NCBI GenBank assembly: GCA_023269295.1
Contig: JAHFTU010000004.1
Location: 1 to 23,879 of the forward strand
Source: Candidatus Woesearchaeota archaeon
Lineage (GTDB): Archaea > Nanobdellota > Nanobdellia > Woesearchaeales > UBA10216
Direction of reading: 5' to 3'
DNA length: 23,879 bases
Below, piece by piece: positions 12,752 through 21,218 of this stretch. The position numbers and the translations under genes are program-made. Each line of letters starts with the position of its first letter. The stretch's first letter is position 1. The notes below the pieces were generated by a model. It saw only the letters and a program-made list of their open reading frames with translations. It was not told the origin of the DNA and did not search any database.

Positions 12752-14428
12752 ATGAGTTATTCTCTGTTTTATGATGTTGGCATTGCGGTGGCAGCTGCGA
12801 CAATACTTGCTGTTGTCTTCAACTTCTTCAGGCAGCCGACCATCCTTGGCTACATCGTGGCGGGCCTGCTGATAGGGCCTGTCCTGGGGATTGTCAAGGA
12901 CACCGCAGTCATTGCCAACTTCTCTGAGATTGGGATTGCCCTGCTGCTCTTCATAATAGGGATTGAGCTTGACCTGAAAAGGGTAAGGCAGCTCGGGGTC
13001 TCGTCTATTCTTGTTGGCTTTTTCCAGGTAATAGCGACAGCGGCAGTAAGCTATTTTCTTGCGGCAGCTGTCGGCTTTTCCCCGCTTCAGGCAGTCTATG
13101 TCGGGCTGATTGTGGCTTTCTCAAGCACCATGGTGGTCGTAAAACTGCTGTCGGACAAGAATGAGCTTGACTCGCTCCATGGCGAGCTCGTGCTTGGCGT
13201 CCTCATAGTCCAGGACCTTCTTGCTGTTTTCGCAATGGCGCTGCTGGGAACGATAAGCAGCTTTACCCCTGCTGCGCTGGCGCTCGTAGTTGGAAAAGGT
13301 ATTATTTTAATCCTCAGCGCAATAGCGGCAGCTTATGCCCTCAACAGGGTCATCAAATACGCAGTGACCTCAAAGGAGCTGCTTTTCATATTCGCGCTGT
13401 CGGTCTGCATGCTTTTCGCGGCTTGGGCTGCTTTTTTGAATTACTCCCTTGCAATCGGAGCCTTTATGGCAGGCATAATACTCGGCAACACGCAATACAA
13501 CTATGAAGTGGCAGGGAAGATCAAGCCGCTCAGGGACTTTTTCCTGACGCTTTTCTTCGTGAGCCTTGGCATGCAGCTCACTTTCAGCAACTCCCATGGG
13601 CTGCTGGCAAAAACCGCGGCAGTTGCACTGATGGTCGTGGTGCTAAAGCCAATAATCACATTCATAATAACAAAGGCATTCAGGTTTGGAAACCGCACCG
13701 CAGTCCTGTCATCGCTGCAGCTCGGCCAGGTAAGCGAGTTCTCCATCATAATAGTCGCTTCCGGAATATCCCTCAGCCACATAGGCCACGAGTTCTTCTC
13801 CATAACAGCGCTGCTTACCATGGCAACATTTGCCCTGACAGCGTACGTCATAAAATTTGACAACGCAATATACGGCGCAATCAGCCCTTTTGTGCAGGTG
13901 TTCGAGAAGCTGTCCTCAAAGGAAAAGCGCCTGAGCAGCATTGCCGCAAAGCCAAAAGGGCACATCATCGTGTTTGGCGTTTACAAGATGGGCGCCAAGG
14001 TGATACAGCTCCTCAGGCAAAAGAAAGAGAAGATAGTTGTCGTTGATTATAATCCCGAAAAGATAAGGGGGCTCATAAGGGAAGGGGTCAGCTGTGTGTG
14101 TTCTGACATGGGCAACTGGGACATTGACAAGATGCTTGAGTACAGGCGCGCAAAAGCCATAATCTCAACAGTGCGGGACAAGGACAACAACCTTGCGCTC
14201 ATAGGCAGGATAAGGGCGTCAGGCTCAAAATCGCCAATAATAGCAGCCGCCTATACCGAAGAGGAAGCCTCTGAGCTCTACCAAAAGGGAGCGGACTACA
14301 TTGTGCTGCCGGACCAGATGGCAGGCGAATACATAATAACAAGCATAATCGGCAAGAAGAGAAGCCACCTCAGGAAGCTCGGCTCCCGCACTGGAAGCAT
14401 AAGAAAAGAGCTTGCTGAGAAAAAGTAG
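12752..14428 (+). CDS. CPA2-family cation/proton antiporter with RCK domain (KefB-like)
   Basis: This membrane transporter of 558 residues has about 12 hydrophobic segments over the first 385 residues. Family landmarks include NFFRQPTILGYIVAGLLIGP, the GIELDLK turn, VAFSSTMVVVKLL and GVLIVQDLLA with its Gln-Asp pair, typical of CPA2 Na+ or K+/H+ exchangers. A cytoplasmic RCK (TrkA-N) domain starts near residue 403 (HIIVFGVYKMG). The normal GxGxxG nucleotide loop reads GVYKMG, so the second Gly is missing and NAD binding may be altered. No TrkA-C domain follows. I prefer the ATG at 12752, with AGAGG 6 bases upstream and a TTTTTTAA box near 12708-12716, over an in-frame start at 12674. Confidence 0.92.
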   Translation: MSYSLFYDVGIAVAAATILAVVFNFFRQPTILGYIVAGLLIGPVLGIVKDTAVIANFSEIGIALLLFIIGIELDLKRVRQLGVSSILVGFFQVIATAAVSYFLAAAVGFSPLQAVYVGLIVAFSSTMVVVKLLSDKNELDSLHGELVLGVLIVQDLLAVFAMALLGTISSFTPAALALVVGKGIILILSAIAAAYALNRVIKYAVTSKELLFIFALSVCMLFAAWAAFLNYSLAIGAFMAGIILGNTQYNYEVAGKIKPLRDFFLTLFFVSLGMQLTFSNSHGLLAKTAAVALMVVVLKPIITFIITKAFRFGNRTAVLSSLQLGQVSEFSIIIVASGISLSHIGHEFFSITALLTMATFALTAYVIKFDNAIYGAISPFVQVFEKLSSKEKRLSSIAAKPKGHIIVFGVYKMGAKVIQLLRQKKEKIVVVDYNPEKIRGLIREGVSCVCSDMGNWDIDKMLEYRRAKAIISTVRDKDNNLALIGRIRASGSKSPIIAAAYTEEEASELYQKGADYIVLPDQMAGEYIITSIIGKKRSHLRKLGSRTGSIRKELAEKK

Positions 14429-14460
14429 CTGAACTGCGGCCGTGATTGGCATTTACAGAT

Positions 14461-14470
14461 AAATTAATAA
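14461..14470 (+). promoter_or_regulatory. TATA box of the nitroreductase gene
   Basis: AAATTAATAA lies 28-37 bp before the ATG at 14498, giving a transcript starting at or near the start codon. Confidence 0.5.
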
Positions 14471-14497
14471 ACGCTGCAGCCAAAAAGTGCATTTGAC

Positions 14498-15244
14498 ATG
14501 GATGTTTTTGATGCCATAAGGAACAGGAGAAGCATAAGGAAATACCTTGACCTCCCTGTTGAGTGGGACAAGGTTGGCAGCATTCTGGAGGCAGGAAGGG
14601 TGGCGCCGTCTTCAGGCAACCTGCAGGCATGGAAATTCGTTGTTGTCAGGGACCTGAACAAGAGAAAGCTCCTGGCTGAGGCTGCAGGGCAGCAGTACTG
14701 GATGGAGCAGGCGCCTGTCTTCATTGTCATTGTGGGCGTTTTCAACAAGCACGAGCGCTTTTTCGGGCAGAGAGGCAAGGACCTTTACGTGATTCAGGAT
14801 TGTGCAATGGCTGCAATGCAGATGATGCTTGCCGCCCAAGCCCTTGGACTCGGAACATGCTTTGTAAGCGCCCTGCAGGAGGAAAAGGTTGGCGAAATAA
14901 TCCTCATAAGGGGAGGCGCAAGGCCAATGGGCATACTGGCGATAGGCTACGCTGCTGAAAAGCCGCAGATGCCGCTAAGGTACAGGCTTGAGAATTTTTC
15001 CTACCTTGAGACAGACGCCGGCATTGCATACGTGCACGGCTACACGCCCGGAAGGCATGCAGACTATGACATGGAAGTGACAAACCTGCGGTTAGCCCAG
15101 AGGGGAATCAACTACGCCAAGCAGGCTGCGCAGGACATTGACAGGCTGACCAAGGAAAAGAGGAAGGGTCTGCTCCACAGGCTGATTGAAAAGGCAAAAT
15201 CCGGCGGAAAGGAAAAACAGCAAAAGGAAGCCAAGCAGCAATAA
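14498..15244 (+). CDS. nitroreductase-family flavoprotein with basic C-terminal tail
   Basis: The N-terminal 170 residues follow the FMN-dependent nitroreductase fold: RNRRSIRKY (9-17) for FMN phosphate, APSSGNLQAWKF (36-47), the central helix with QDCAMAAMQMMLAAQALGLG and TCFV, and a late GILAIGY. The family reduces nitro compounds, quinones, flavins or iodotyrosine-type substrates, and the natural substrate here is unknown. After residue 170 there is an extension of about 75 residues ending in a strongly basic tail of Lys, Glu and Gln. This could bind nucleic acid or a membrane surface (inference). It follows the antiporter by 69 bp but has its own TATA box. Confidence 0.88.
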   Translation: MDVFDAIRNRRSIRKYLDLPVEWDKVGSILEAGRVAPSSGNLQAWKFVVVRDLNKRKLLAEAAGQQYWMEQAPVFIVIVGVFNKHERFFGQRGKDLYVIQDCAMAAMQMMLAAQALGLGTCFVSALQEEKVGEIILIRGGARPMGILAIGYAAEKPQMPLRYRLENFSYLETDAGIAYVHGYTPGRHADYDMEVTNLRLAQRGINYAKQAAQDIDRLTKEKRKGLLHRLIEKAKSGGKEKQQKEAKQQ

Positions 15245-15269
15245 AAGCTAGAAAAAGGTGTGAGGTGTT

Positions 15270-18200
15270 GTGAGGGAGCAGGTATGTACAACAGTGCTGA
15301 TTGTTGTCCTTTTAGGTGCGCTTTTTCTTTTTGACAGCTTTCACAGTTTCAGCGAAAAAACAGCTGCAATCACAGGAGCAGCCATAAAACAGCAGGATGT
15401 GTTCGCAAATATGCTAGTTTTGCAAAAAGGCTGGAACATGATATCAGGGCCAGCTTTCTCATCATACCAACGCGGTGCAAGTAATTGCAAGTTTGACCAT
15501 ATTGCGGCGTTTTCTTCTGACAATGGCTGGTCCATACAGAGCAAGGACGTCACAATCAGTCCTGAAAAGGGTGTTTTTGTGGAGGTAGTTTCTGATGGAA
15601 CCTGCAGGCTTAAGGCCGAGTACGGAAAAGAGGAGTTGCAGTCTTTAAGCACTGGCTCTGATTTAAAGCAAGGCTGGAACCTTTTAAGCGTAACCCCCCA
15701 GATGGCAGGCAAAATACCCAAAGACTTCGCAGGAACATGCAGTTTTGACCACGATGGCGGGTGGGTGTACAGAGAAAGAGATTACAAATGGGTCAAAGCC
15801 GTCCCGTTCTCAAAAAACGACGTCGGGCAGGGGCTGTGGCTGTATGCATACAAAGATTGCAGCATTAGCTTCTCTTCTGACTCTAATCAGAAGGGTAATC
15901 AAAAAACAGGTTTTGGACAAAGTACCAACAGTTGTGGAGATAAGTGTGAAGAAGAACCGCCATTGCCTACCGGAACCGAAACTATAGCTTATTGCAGCAA
16001 ACCACTGATTGTCCCTGATAAAGAACTGCAAAATGACTACAAAAATTATCCTAATGTCAAGAACCATAAAGAAGGAAAAGACAACAGATATTTCGTATCC
16101 GTTTCTAAATCAACAAGCAACCCAAGTGTTGTTGCAATAAGGAACCTTAAGGACGTTACCGTGGAACCGCTACTTGAAGGCGTATCATCTGACGGCGAGA
16201 AAGCAACAATTGCTGGGAACACAGCGTTTATAATCCATGGAAATCCCCAAAAAAAGAACCCTATTCTTGATTTGTGTGGCTGGTGGTGTGATGAAAAACA
16301 ACTGGAATTGAAAGCGAACACAAAAGCTCGGCTTTATCCTGTGGAAGATTGTGCAGCATTGACCAGCTCAATGATTCTAGGAATATCACAATCGCCACAG
16401 AGTGAAGGCAAGCTTGCAAACCTGCAAGCCACGTTATTTGAGGCAGCTGATGATATATCAAGACTTTCGGTAGTTGCTATTGCAAACGCACTTTCAGAAC
16501 TTCCTACTTTAGAAACTCCTATAAAAGGCGGGGACGCAATAAAAGTGCAAGTAAAAGTAGATATGGGCGGTGAGCCAATTCCTCTACTTGAAGGATATAG
16601 TTACGCAGTGAGTGGTGAGGGTGGTGAAATTGGAGTAATCTATACTACTTCAGGCGAGGTCCAGACTGCTTTAGAGTATGCACGGACTTTGAAAAATCTT
16701 AAAACACCAGAAGAAAAAGTGCAAGCTATAGATAAATGGGTTGCTGATAATGGGGTGTATCCTACTGGCGCTGTTATTCAACAATTAGGAGATTCCCATA
16801 CGAGAACAGGTGAAGTAAATAAATTTTATGACCCTAATCTAGCTCATTTCGCATATGAAGTCTTTCGTACATCTGAATCACCGACAAAAGAAACCCTCAG
16901 CAATCTGATGGGAAATAAACTTGCTGATGGCAGATTTTTGTGCGTATGCAGGGATATCGCTTTACTAACCACAGCTATGGCACGAGAGGCAGGAGCCAAT
17001 GCATGGATGATAACTGGTAGGAGGGTGGTGGGAAACCTATATGGTGGTCATGCTTGGGTAGGTTTTAAAGATAGCCAAGGCAGAATTGTGGGATGGGATC
17101 CTACAGCTAGTCTGGCTGAAGACTTATTCGAAGAAATTAAACCCCAGTTTAGAAATTCTATTTCTAATCTTGAGCTATTCAACGGAGAGTATAAACTTTT
17201 TTTACCACGAATTTATGTTGGGTCAACTTATCATCCACAAATTACAAAAGTCACAGATGGCAGTGGGAAGGAATTGAAAGTTTATACTATCGAACAAGGT
17301 TATCTAGCTGCCTCACCAGCTGGTATAGTTGTCTCACCAGATGACATACATGCCTCACAACTTCTACAAGTTAGTGTATCCCAACCAACCGAGTCATCAG
17401 CTTTTATTGACTATCCCATCCCAAAAGTTTTACATTATGAGTTAGAGCTCGTACCTTTAATAAAAGAGAAGGCAACAATACCAGTTTTGCAAATTGGCAG
17501 CCAGACTGACTTTTTTAACTTTGCCGTTTCATCAGACGCTCCAATTGTCATTGATGGAATGGGTCAATTAATTCCAGTAAATCCAGAAAAAATGCCCACC
17601 AAAGTTTTGGCAGCAATTGATATTTATAATAAAGGTTCCGAGGCAGTATTAAAATTAAGAACATCTCAGCTTACCGCACGTGAAAAATTATGGGAAGTAT
17701 TATATGAAAGTATGGATGATTTACGCCATATAACTAAAGTAGTAACCGGAACACCAAACCCAAGCGAGCCTCAGATGCTCGCATTAGAGAATACTTTGGC
17801 TAAAGTAAAAACAGCCCTACATGAGATACAACAAGAAGAACGAATAACTAACGTTTTATCCGAAACATTATCGGCTGCAGAAAACTCGCCATTAAAAAGC
17901 AAATTAGCGACGGCGCAAGCGTTAAAAGCTAACCCGAAATTAGCCGAAGAAGCTGGCATATCTTCGAAATTCTTAGGTATAGGAGCCAACATTATCTTAT
18001 TCGCTCCCCATCTGCAGGATTACGCTGAAAGTATAGACAACGCAAATCTGATTTTAGCTGCAAGATCGATAAATACCGCAGCTATATTGACTCTACCCGT
18101 AGCTGGCGGTTTAGCATTAAAGTCTATCGTTTCTGCTGGGCTGACTGGAGGTACATCAGCTGCATTCGGCACTACTAAAATTTTAGGAGCTAACTATGGC

Positions 18201-18665
18201 ATAAGTCTTGCCATAAGCTATGTTACCACAATAGTTGGAACAACAGTATACTGCGCTTTGAACACCAAGTCGCAATTGTGCGGCTGCCGCGTCACAGACG
18301 ATTACGGGGGAAAACCTTTGCTTCAGCTGCAGAAGTATGAGGTTAAGAGTGGTGAAACAATAAAGTACAGAATACTGGGATTTGAAAACTGCCCAACTCA
18401 TCCTGGGCTCGAAGCATTGTTTGGAATTCAAAATATGGCAAGCATTCCAGCACCACCACCAACACTGGAAGCCGATAAACATGAACTTAAGACTCTTTGT
18501 GAGTGGCAAAAAAGCGGGAACTGGTGCCTAGGCGAGTTCACCGTCAATCTCAATCCTGGACAGTACGATCTTAAGGTATTGCAACCAGTAATAGCTACAT
18601 CTGGGCCACAACCTATTGTGTTTTACCCGTGGGATACAGGCCAAGAACTAGTAGTCAACCCTTAA
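15270..18665 (+). CDS. large anchored extracellular transglutaminase-like protein
   Basis: This is a 1131-residue surface protein. An N-terminal signal or anchor lies at 6-22. Two repeats follow, each with a GWN(M/L)(I/L)S start and a Cys pair: about 50-115 (GWNMIS 54-59, C73, C112) and 133-200 (GWNLLS 135-140, C157, C197). The transglutaminase-like core has C560 in VCRDIALLTTAMAREAG, H594 in GGHAWVGF and D610 in GWDPTAS, the papain-like triad. Later come a helical region (about 800-920), a hydrophobic stretch (about 933-1000) and a C-terminal beta-rich domain with Cys. Start is GTG with GAGGTG just upstream. The bases encoding about 380-990 are distinctly A/T-richer than both ends. Substrates are unknown; protein cross-linking, proteolysis or peptide cleavage are all possible. 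Confidence 0.8.
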   Translation: MREQVCTTVLIVVLLGALFLFDSFHSFSEKTAAITGAAIKQQDVFANMLVLQKGWNMISGPAFSSYQRGASNCKFDHIAAFSSDNGWSIQSKDVTISPEKGVFVEVVSDGTCRLKAEYGKEELQSLSTGSDLKQGWNLLSVTPQMAGKIPKDFAGTCSFDHDGGWVYRERDYKWVKAVPFSKNDVGQGLWLYAYKDCSISFSSDSNQKGNQKTGFGQSTNSCGDKCEEEPPLPTGTETIAYCSKPLIVPDKELQNDYKNYPNVKNHKEGKDNRYFVSVSKSTSNPSVVAIRNLKDVTVEPLLEGVSSDGEKATIAGNTAFIIHGNPQKKNPILDLCGWWCDEKQLELKANTKARLYPVEDCAALTSSMILGISQSPQSEGKLANLQATLFEAADDISRLSVVAIANALSELPTLETPIKGGDAIKVQVKVDMGGEPIPLLEGYSYAVSGEGGEIGVIYTTSGEVQTALEYARTLKNLKTPEEKVQAIDKWVADNGVYPTGAVIQQLGDSHTRTGEVNKFYDPNLAHFAYEVFRTSESPTKETLSNLMGNKLADGRFLCVCRDIALLTTAMAREAGANAWMITGRRVVGNLYGGHAWVGFKDSQGRIVGWDPTASLAEDLFEEIKPQFRNSISNLELFNGEYKLFLPRIYVGSTYHPQITKVTDGSGKELKVYTIEQGYLAASPAGIVVSPDDIHASQLLQVSVSQPTESSAFIDYPIPKVLHYELELVPLIKEKATIPVLQIGSQTDFFNFAVSSDAPIVIDGMGQLIPVNPEKMPTKVLAAIDIYNKGSEAVLKLRTSQLTAREKLWEVLYESMDDLRHITKVVTGTPNPSEPQMLALENTLAKVKTALHEIQQEERITNVLSETLSAAENSPLKSKLATAQALKANPKLAEEAGISSKFLGIGANIILFAPHLQDYAESIDNANLILAARSINTAAILTLPVAGGLALKSIVSAGLTGGTSAAFGTTKILGANYGISLAISYVTTIVGTTVYCALNTKSQLCGCRVTDDYGGKPLLQLQKYEVKSGETIKYRILGFENCPTHPGLEALFGIQNMASIPAPPPTLEADKHELKTLCEWQKSGNWCLGEFTVNLNPGQYDLKVLQPVIATSGPQPIVFYPWDTGQELVVNP

Positions 18666-18715
18666 GTGGCAAGTTTTTCCGCCAGACAATTGTAAGGTTT
18701 TCTTAAATTCTGAGC

Positions 18716-19063
18716 CTACGTTTGCGGTGAAGGAGGTATTAGCGCCCCTTCCGGTGGAATCTCACTCCCGCCTGTCGCGCTTGGCGTCGAACCTGCCTGT
18801 TCAGAACTTTTTTTGAGGCAACATACCTGTCCTTCCTTCACGTCCTCGAAGAAGCCGGAGGCCTGATTTTCACCACTTTGACATGTGCTGTCTCTGGGCG
18901 TTCCGCTAAGAGCAGAGCATCTTGTTTCAGTAGCCTTATTAAAATTTTTTGCCCATGCTGGAAAATATCCAGTTAGCAGAAGCACCAATATGACGAGCAC
19001 AACAAGAACTATAGCTGCAATTACGATTGTGTCTAGCGACAGCCCCTGAGCCTTTTTATGCAT
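18716..19063 (-). CDS. pilin-like protein with class III signal
   Basis: This 115-residue protein starts KKAQGLSLDTIVIAAI and then runs on as a hydrophobic helix to about residue 31. That is the form of archaeal type IV pilin-like precursors, cleaved by a prepilin peptidase before a conserved Gln or near Gly-Leu-Ser, leaving the helix for filament assembly or anchoring. The ectodomain is small, with four Cys (two probable pairs) and a Pro/Ser/Gly-rich end. It follows the 547-residue surface protein by 18 bp on the same strand, so they form an operon. No assembly ATPase or prepilin peptidase is in the window. Confidence 0.68.
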   Translation of the reverse strand: MHKKAQGLSLDTIVIAAIVLVVLVILVLLLTGYFPAWAKNFNKATETRCSALSGTPRDSTCQSGENQASGFFEDVKEGQVCCLKKSSEQAGSTPSATGGSEIPPEGALIPPSPQT

Positions 19064-19081
19064 TTTTGTTCATCACAACAG

Positions 19082-20725
19082 CTACTGCTTTATTTCTCTT
19101 GATTCGCCATCAGAGCCAGTTTCAACACTGTAGCCCCTTTCCCTGCCCCTTATCATAAAGAAAATCACAATTATCCCTATTATTATTGCCACCATAACAA
19201 GCGCTGTCCTGATTTCGGCAGGCATCAGATTCATCCCCTGTGGCTGCTTCGGTTTCCTTGTTATTTCTCCCTGAGTTGCATTATTCACCTCGCTTTGGTC
19301 TGCTGGCGGCTTTATCTCAGTCAGGTTAATGTTATTTGCAGCAAGCGCCCTGGAAGAAGTGTTAACCGCGAGGCTGAATGGCTCTGCCAGCTCCTGCCCG
19401 TAGCCAGTATGGTAAACTATCGCCCCCCTGTAGCTTGCCTGGCTGCTGTTGTCGCTGGATGGCTGCTGCGCCTGGGATGGCTCGGGGGCATCACTAAAGC
19501 TAGCATGGCCTGAGCTGCCTATCTCACCGGCAGAAAACGCAGCTTCTCTTCCGGCTGCTTCCGGGATTACGGCTACGTTGTAGATTGCGAGGTGCGCAGG
19601 GTTTACAACATCCATAGACAACTTTCCTGTATTGTTGTCGTACCTCGAAACTCTCAGGTAAGGTCTGCCAAAGGTGACATTAATCAGGATGTCCTTTGCT
19701 AAACTCTGTTGAAGCCCATTATAAAGCCAGCTTGAGTTAATGCTTATGACAGAAGTGCCAACATAGGCCAGTTGCGAGCTGATGTTGATGCGCACATCCC
19801 CGTCCAGGCTTGTGGTTTTGTCTCCGTAAGCCACATTTGCACCGTCATTCTGCCTTGCCAGCACTGCCTCTTTGTTTACAGAAGTGACTTTAATACGGCT
19901 TGGAACCCAGGTGTTGAGAACAAACGTTCCCAGGCTTGCGGTTGGCCTTAGCAGGAGGCTGATGTTCAGCGGATCGCCAAGGAGGAGGTTGCCGCTGATG
20001 TTTTCAACAACAAAAAGCGGCAGGGCGTTTACCCTCACCGTGGCAGAGGCTGTTGCCGTGACTGTTTTTATGATATCATAGGAAACAGCAGAGGCCACAG
20101 TGTAAATTCCGGGGCCCAGCGCAGTTATCTTGTAATCGCAATGCCTGAGCTCGCCATCTTTCAGGTCAGCTATCATGGTGAGAGTGTTGTTCAATGAAAT
20201 CTCGCATGCCTGGCTGGGGAGCTCGGTAATTTTCAGCTGGGTCGGAACAACTTCGCTAAAATACGCAGTGCCCTGCGCCGCGCCTGCATTGGTTATGTTA
20301 ACGTGAACAACAGTGGACTCGCCCACATCAACCTGCCCCTTGTCCAGAATCTTGACAACAACAATCTCTGGAGCAACGAGGCTGATTTTTATCCTGAACT
20401 CGTAGACCTCCCGGTCAGCTAGCGAGTGGTTGTATCCTTTGAACGTCGCGCCATCATAGCACGCCTGAAACTTTTTCACTGCCGAACATGACTTATTTTC
20501 AACTATTAAGCTCTCCCCAGGCAGGTCTACCGCAACCTTGCTCAGCGGGGCAACAGAGACAATTGAAAACTGGTTGCCTGTAGTTGTGTTGTACTTGTAG
20601 CCGGCAAGAACCTTGCCATCAAAAACCGTTGTAGCAGCTGCCGCACCCTGCAAAACGCATAATACAGCAACAAGTGCTGCCGCAACAATTAAGACTACGC
20701 TTACTAACCTCTTTTTACTATGCAT
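19082..20725 (-). CDS. large cell-surface protein with signal peptide and C-terminal anchor
   Basis: I do not recognise a named family. The 547-residue protein has a signal peptide (1-31, basic start, hydrophobic core, AAAA cleavage region). A beta-rich ectodomain follows, with CARDB-like segments such as QVDVGESTVVHVNITNAG, and more than ten N-x-S/T sequons. A Ser/Gln/Pro-rich stalk lies near 400-440. A single membrane helix at about 505-525 is followed by a 22-residue charged cytoplasmic tail. This layout suits an S-layer-associated or adhesion protein. A TTTAATTTTAT-type element is centred about 25-35 bp before the ATG, so the mRNA is probably leaderless. The pilin-like gene follows, suggesting joint surface deployment. 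Confidence 0.75.
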   Translation of the reverse strand: MHSKKRLVSVVLIVAAALVAVLCVLQGAAAATTVFDGKVLAGYKYNTTTGNQFSIVSVAPLSKVAVDLPGESLIVENKSCSAVKKFQACYDGATFKGYNHSLADREVYEFRIKISLVAPEIVVVKILDKGQVDVGESTVVHVNITNAGAAQGTAYFSEVVPTQLKITELPSQACEISLNNTLTMIADLKDGELRHCDYKITALGPGIYTVASAVSYDIIKTVTATASATVRVNALPLFVVENISGNLLLGDPLNISLLLRPTASLGTFVLNTWVPSRIKVTSVNKEAVLARQNDGANVAYGDKTTSLDGDVRINISSQLAYVGTSVISINSSWLYNGLQQSLAKDILINVTFGRPYLRVSRYDNNTGKLSMDVVNPAHLAIYNVAVIPEAAGREAAFSAGEIGSSGHASFSDAPEPSQAQQPSSDNSSQASYRGAIVYHTGYGQELAEPFSLAVNTSSRALAANNINLTEIKPPADQSEVNNATQGEITRKPKQPQGMNLMPAEIRTALVMVAIIIGIIVIFFMIRGRERGYSVETGSDGESREIKQ

Positions 20726-20749
20726 GGGAGAAAATTTGCTTCCGAGGTA

Positions 20750-20760
20750 TTTAATTTTAT
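20750..20760 (-). promoter_or_regulatory. TATA-like element of the surface-protein operon
   Basis: AAAATTAAATA on the minus strand lies 25-35 bp upstream of the ATG at 20725. Confidence 0.5.
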
Positions 20761-20793
20761 CTTTTCGGCCTCAGAACTCGTGTTCCCGTATCT

Positions 20794-21198
20794 TTATAAC
20801 AAGGGTTTCAGAACCCACTTCTCTTCCGAAACAGAAAAAGGATTCACAAAAACAATCACAAGGTTATGGCTTGCAGCAAGCGCTTCCCACATACTGTAAA
20901 CTGCCTGAATGTTTTCTTTGTTGCTCAAAGCCACTATCAGGGCGCTTTTTCCTTCTACAGCAGCAGAACCCGAAACCAATTCGCCATTCAGCTCCTTAAG
21001 GTCAGGCTTGATCAAGCAGATTGTTGACGTGCCATCATTGTTGGCCATCACAAAGCCGAAATCAGTTTCTTTAATCTCAGCAATCTTTTTCAGCGGGAGG
21101 TCACGGTGCCTTACATACCGCAGAGCCCAGTTCTTCAGGCCGCCAAAAGCCTCAACCGGCATCATACAGCCTGTGAATATGGCAATCTTTTTAAACAT
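20794..21198 (-). CDS. unrecognised small alpha/beta protein
   Basis: I do not recognise this 134-residue protein. It opens with a beta strand and Cys (KIAIFTGCMMPVEAF) and has a second strand region ending in CLIKPDLKEL. The later ALIVALSNKENIQAVYSMWEAL and NLVIVFVNPF segments suggest a Rossmann-like strand-helix-strand. No catalytic motif, signal peptide or membrane span is visible. It is divergent from herA with only 20 bp between the start codons, which hints at linked expression. It could be a cofactor or accessory protein of HerA, but that rests on position only. The surface-protein operon begins 68 bp downstream with its own promoter. Confidence 0.65.
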   Translation of the reverse strand: MFKKIAIFTGCMMPVEAFGGLKNWALRYVRHRDLPLKKIAEIKETDFGFVMANNDGTSTICLIKPDLKELNGELVSGSAAVEGKSALIVALSNKENIQAVYSMWEALAASHNLVIVFVNPFSVSEEKWVLKPLL

Positions 21199-21218
21199 TT
21201 TTTATTCCCTGCACTTAT

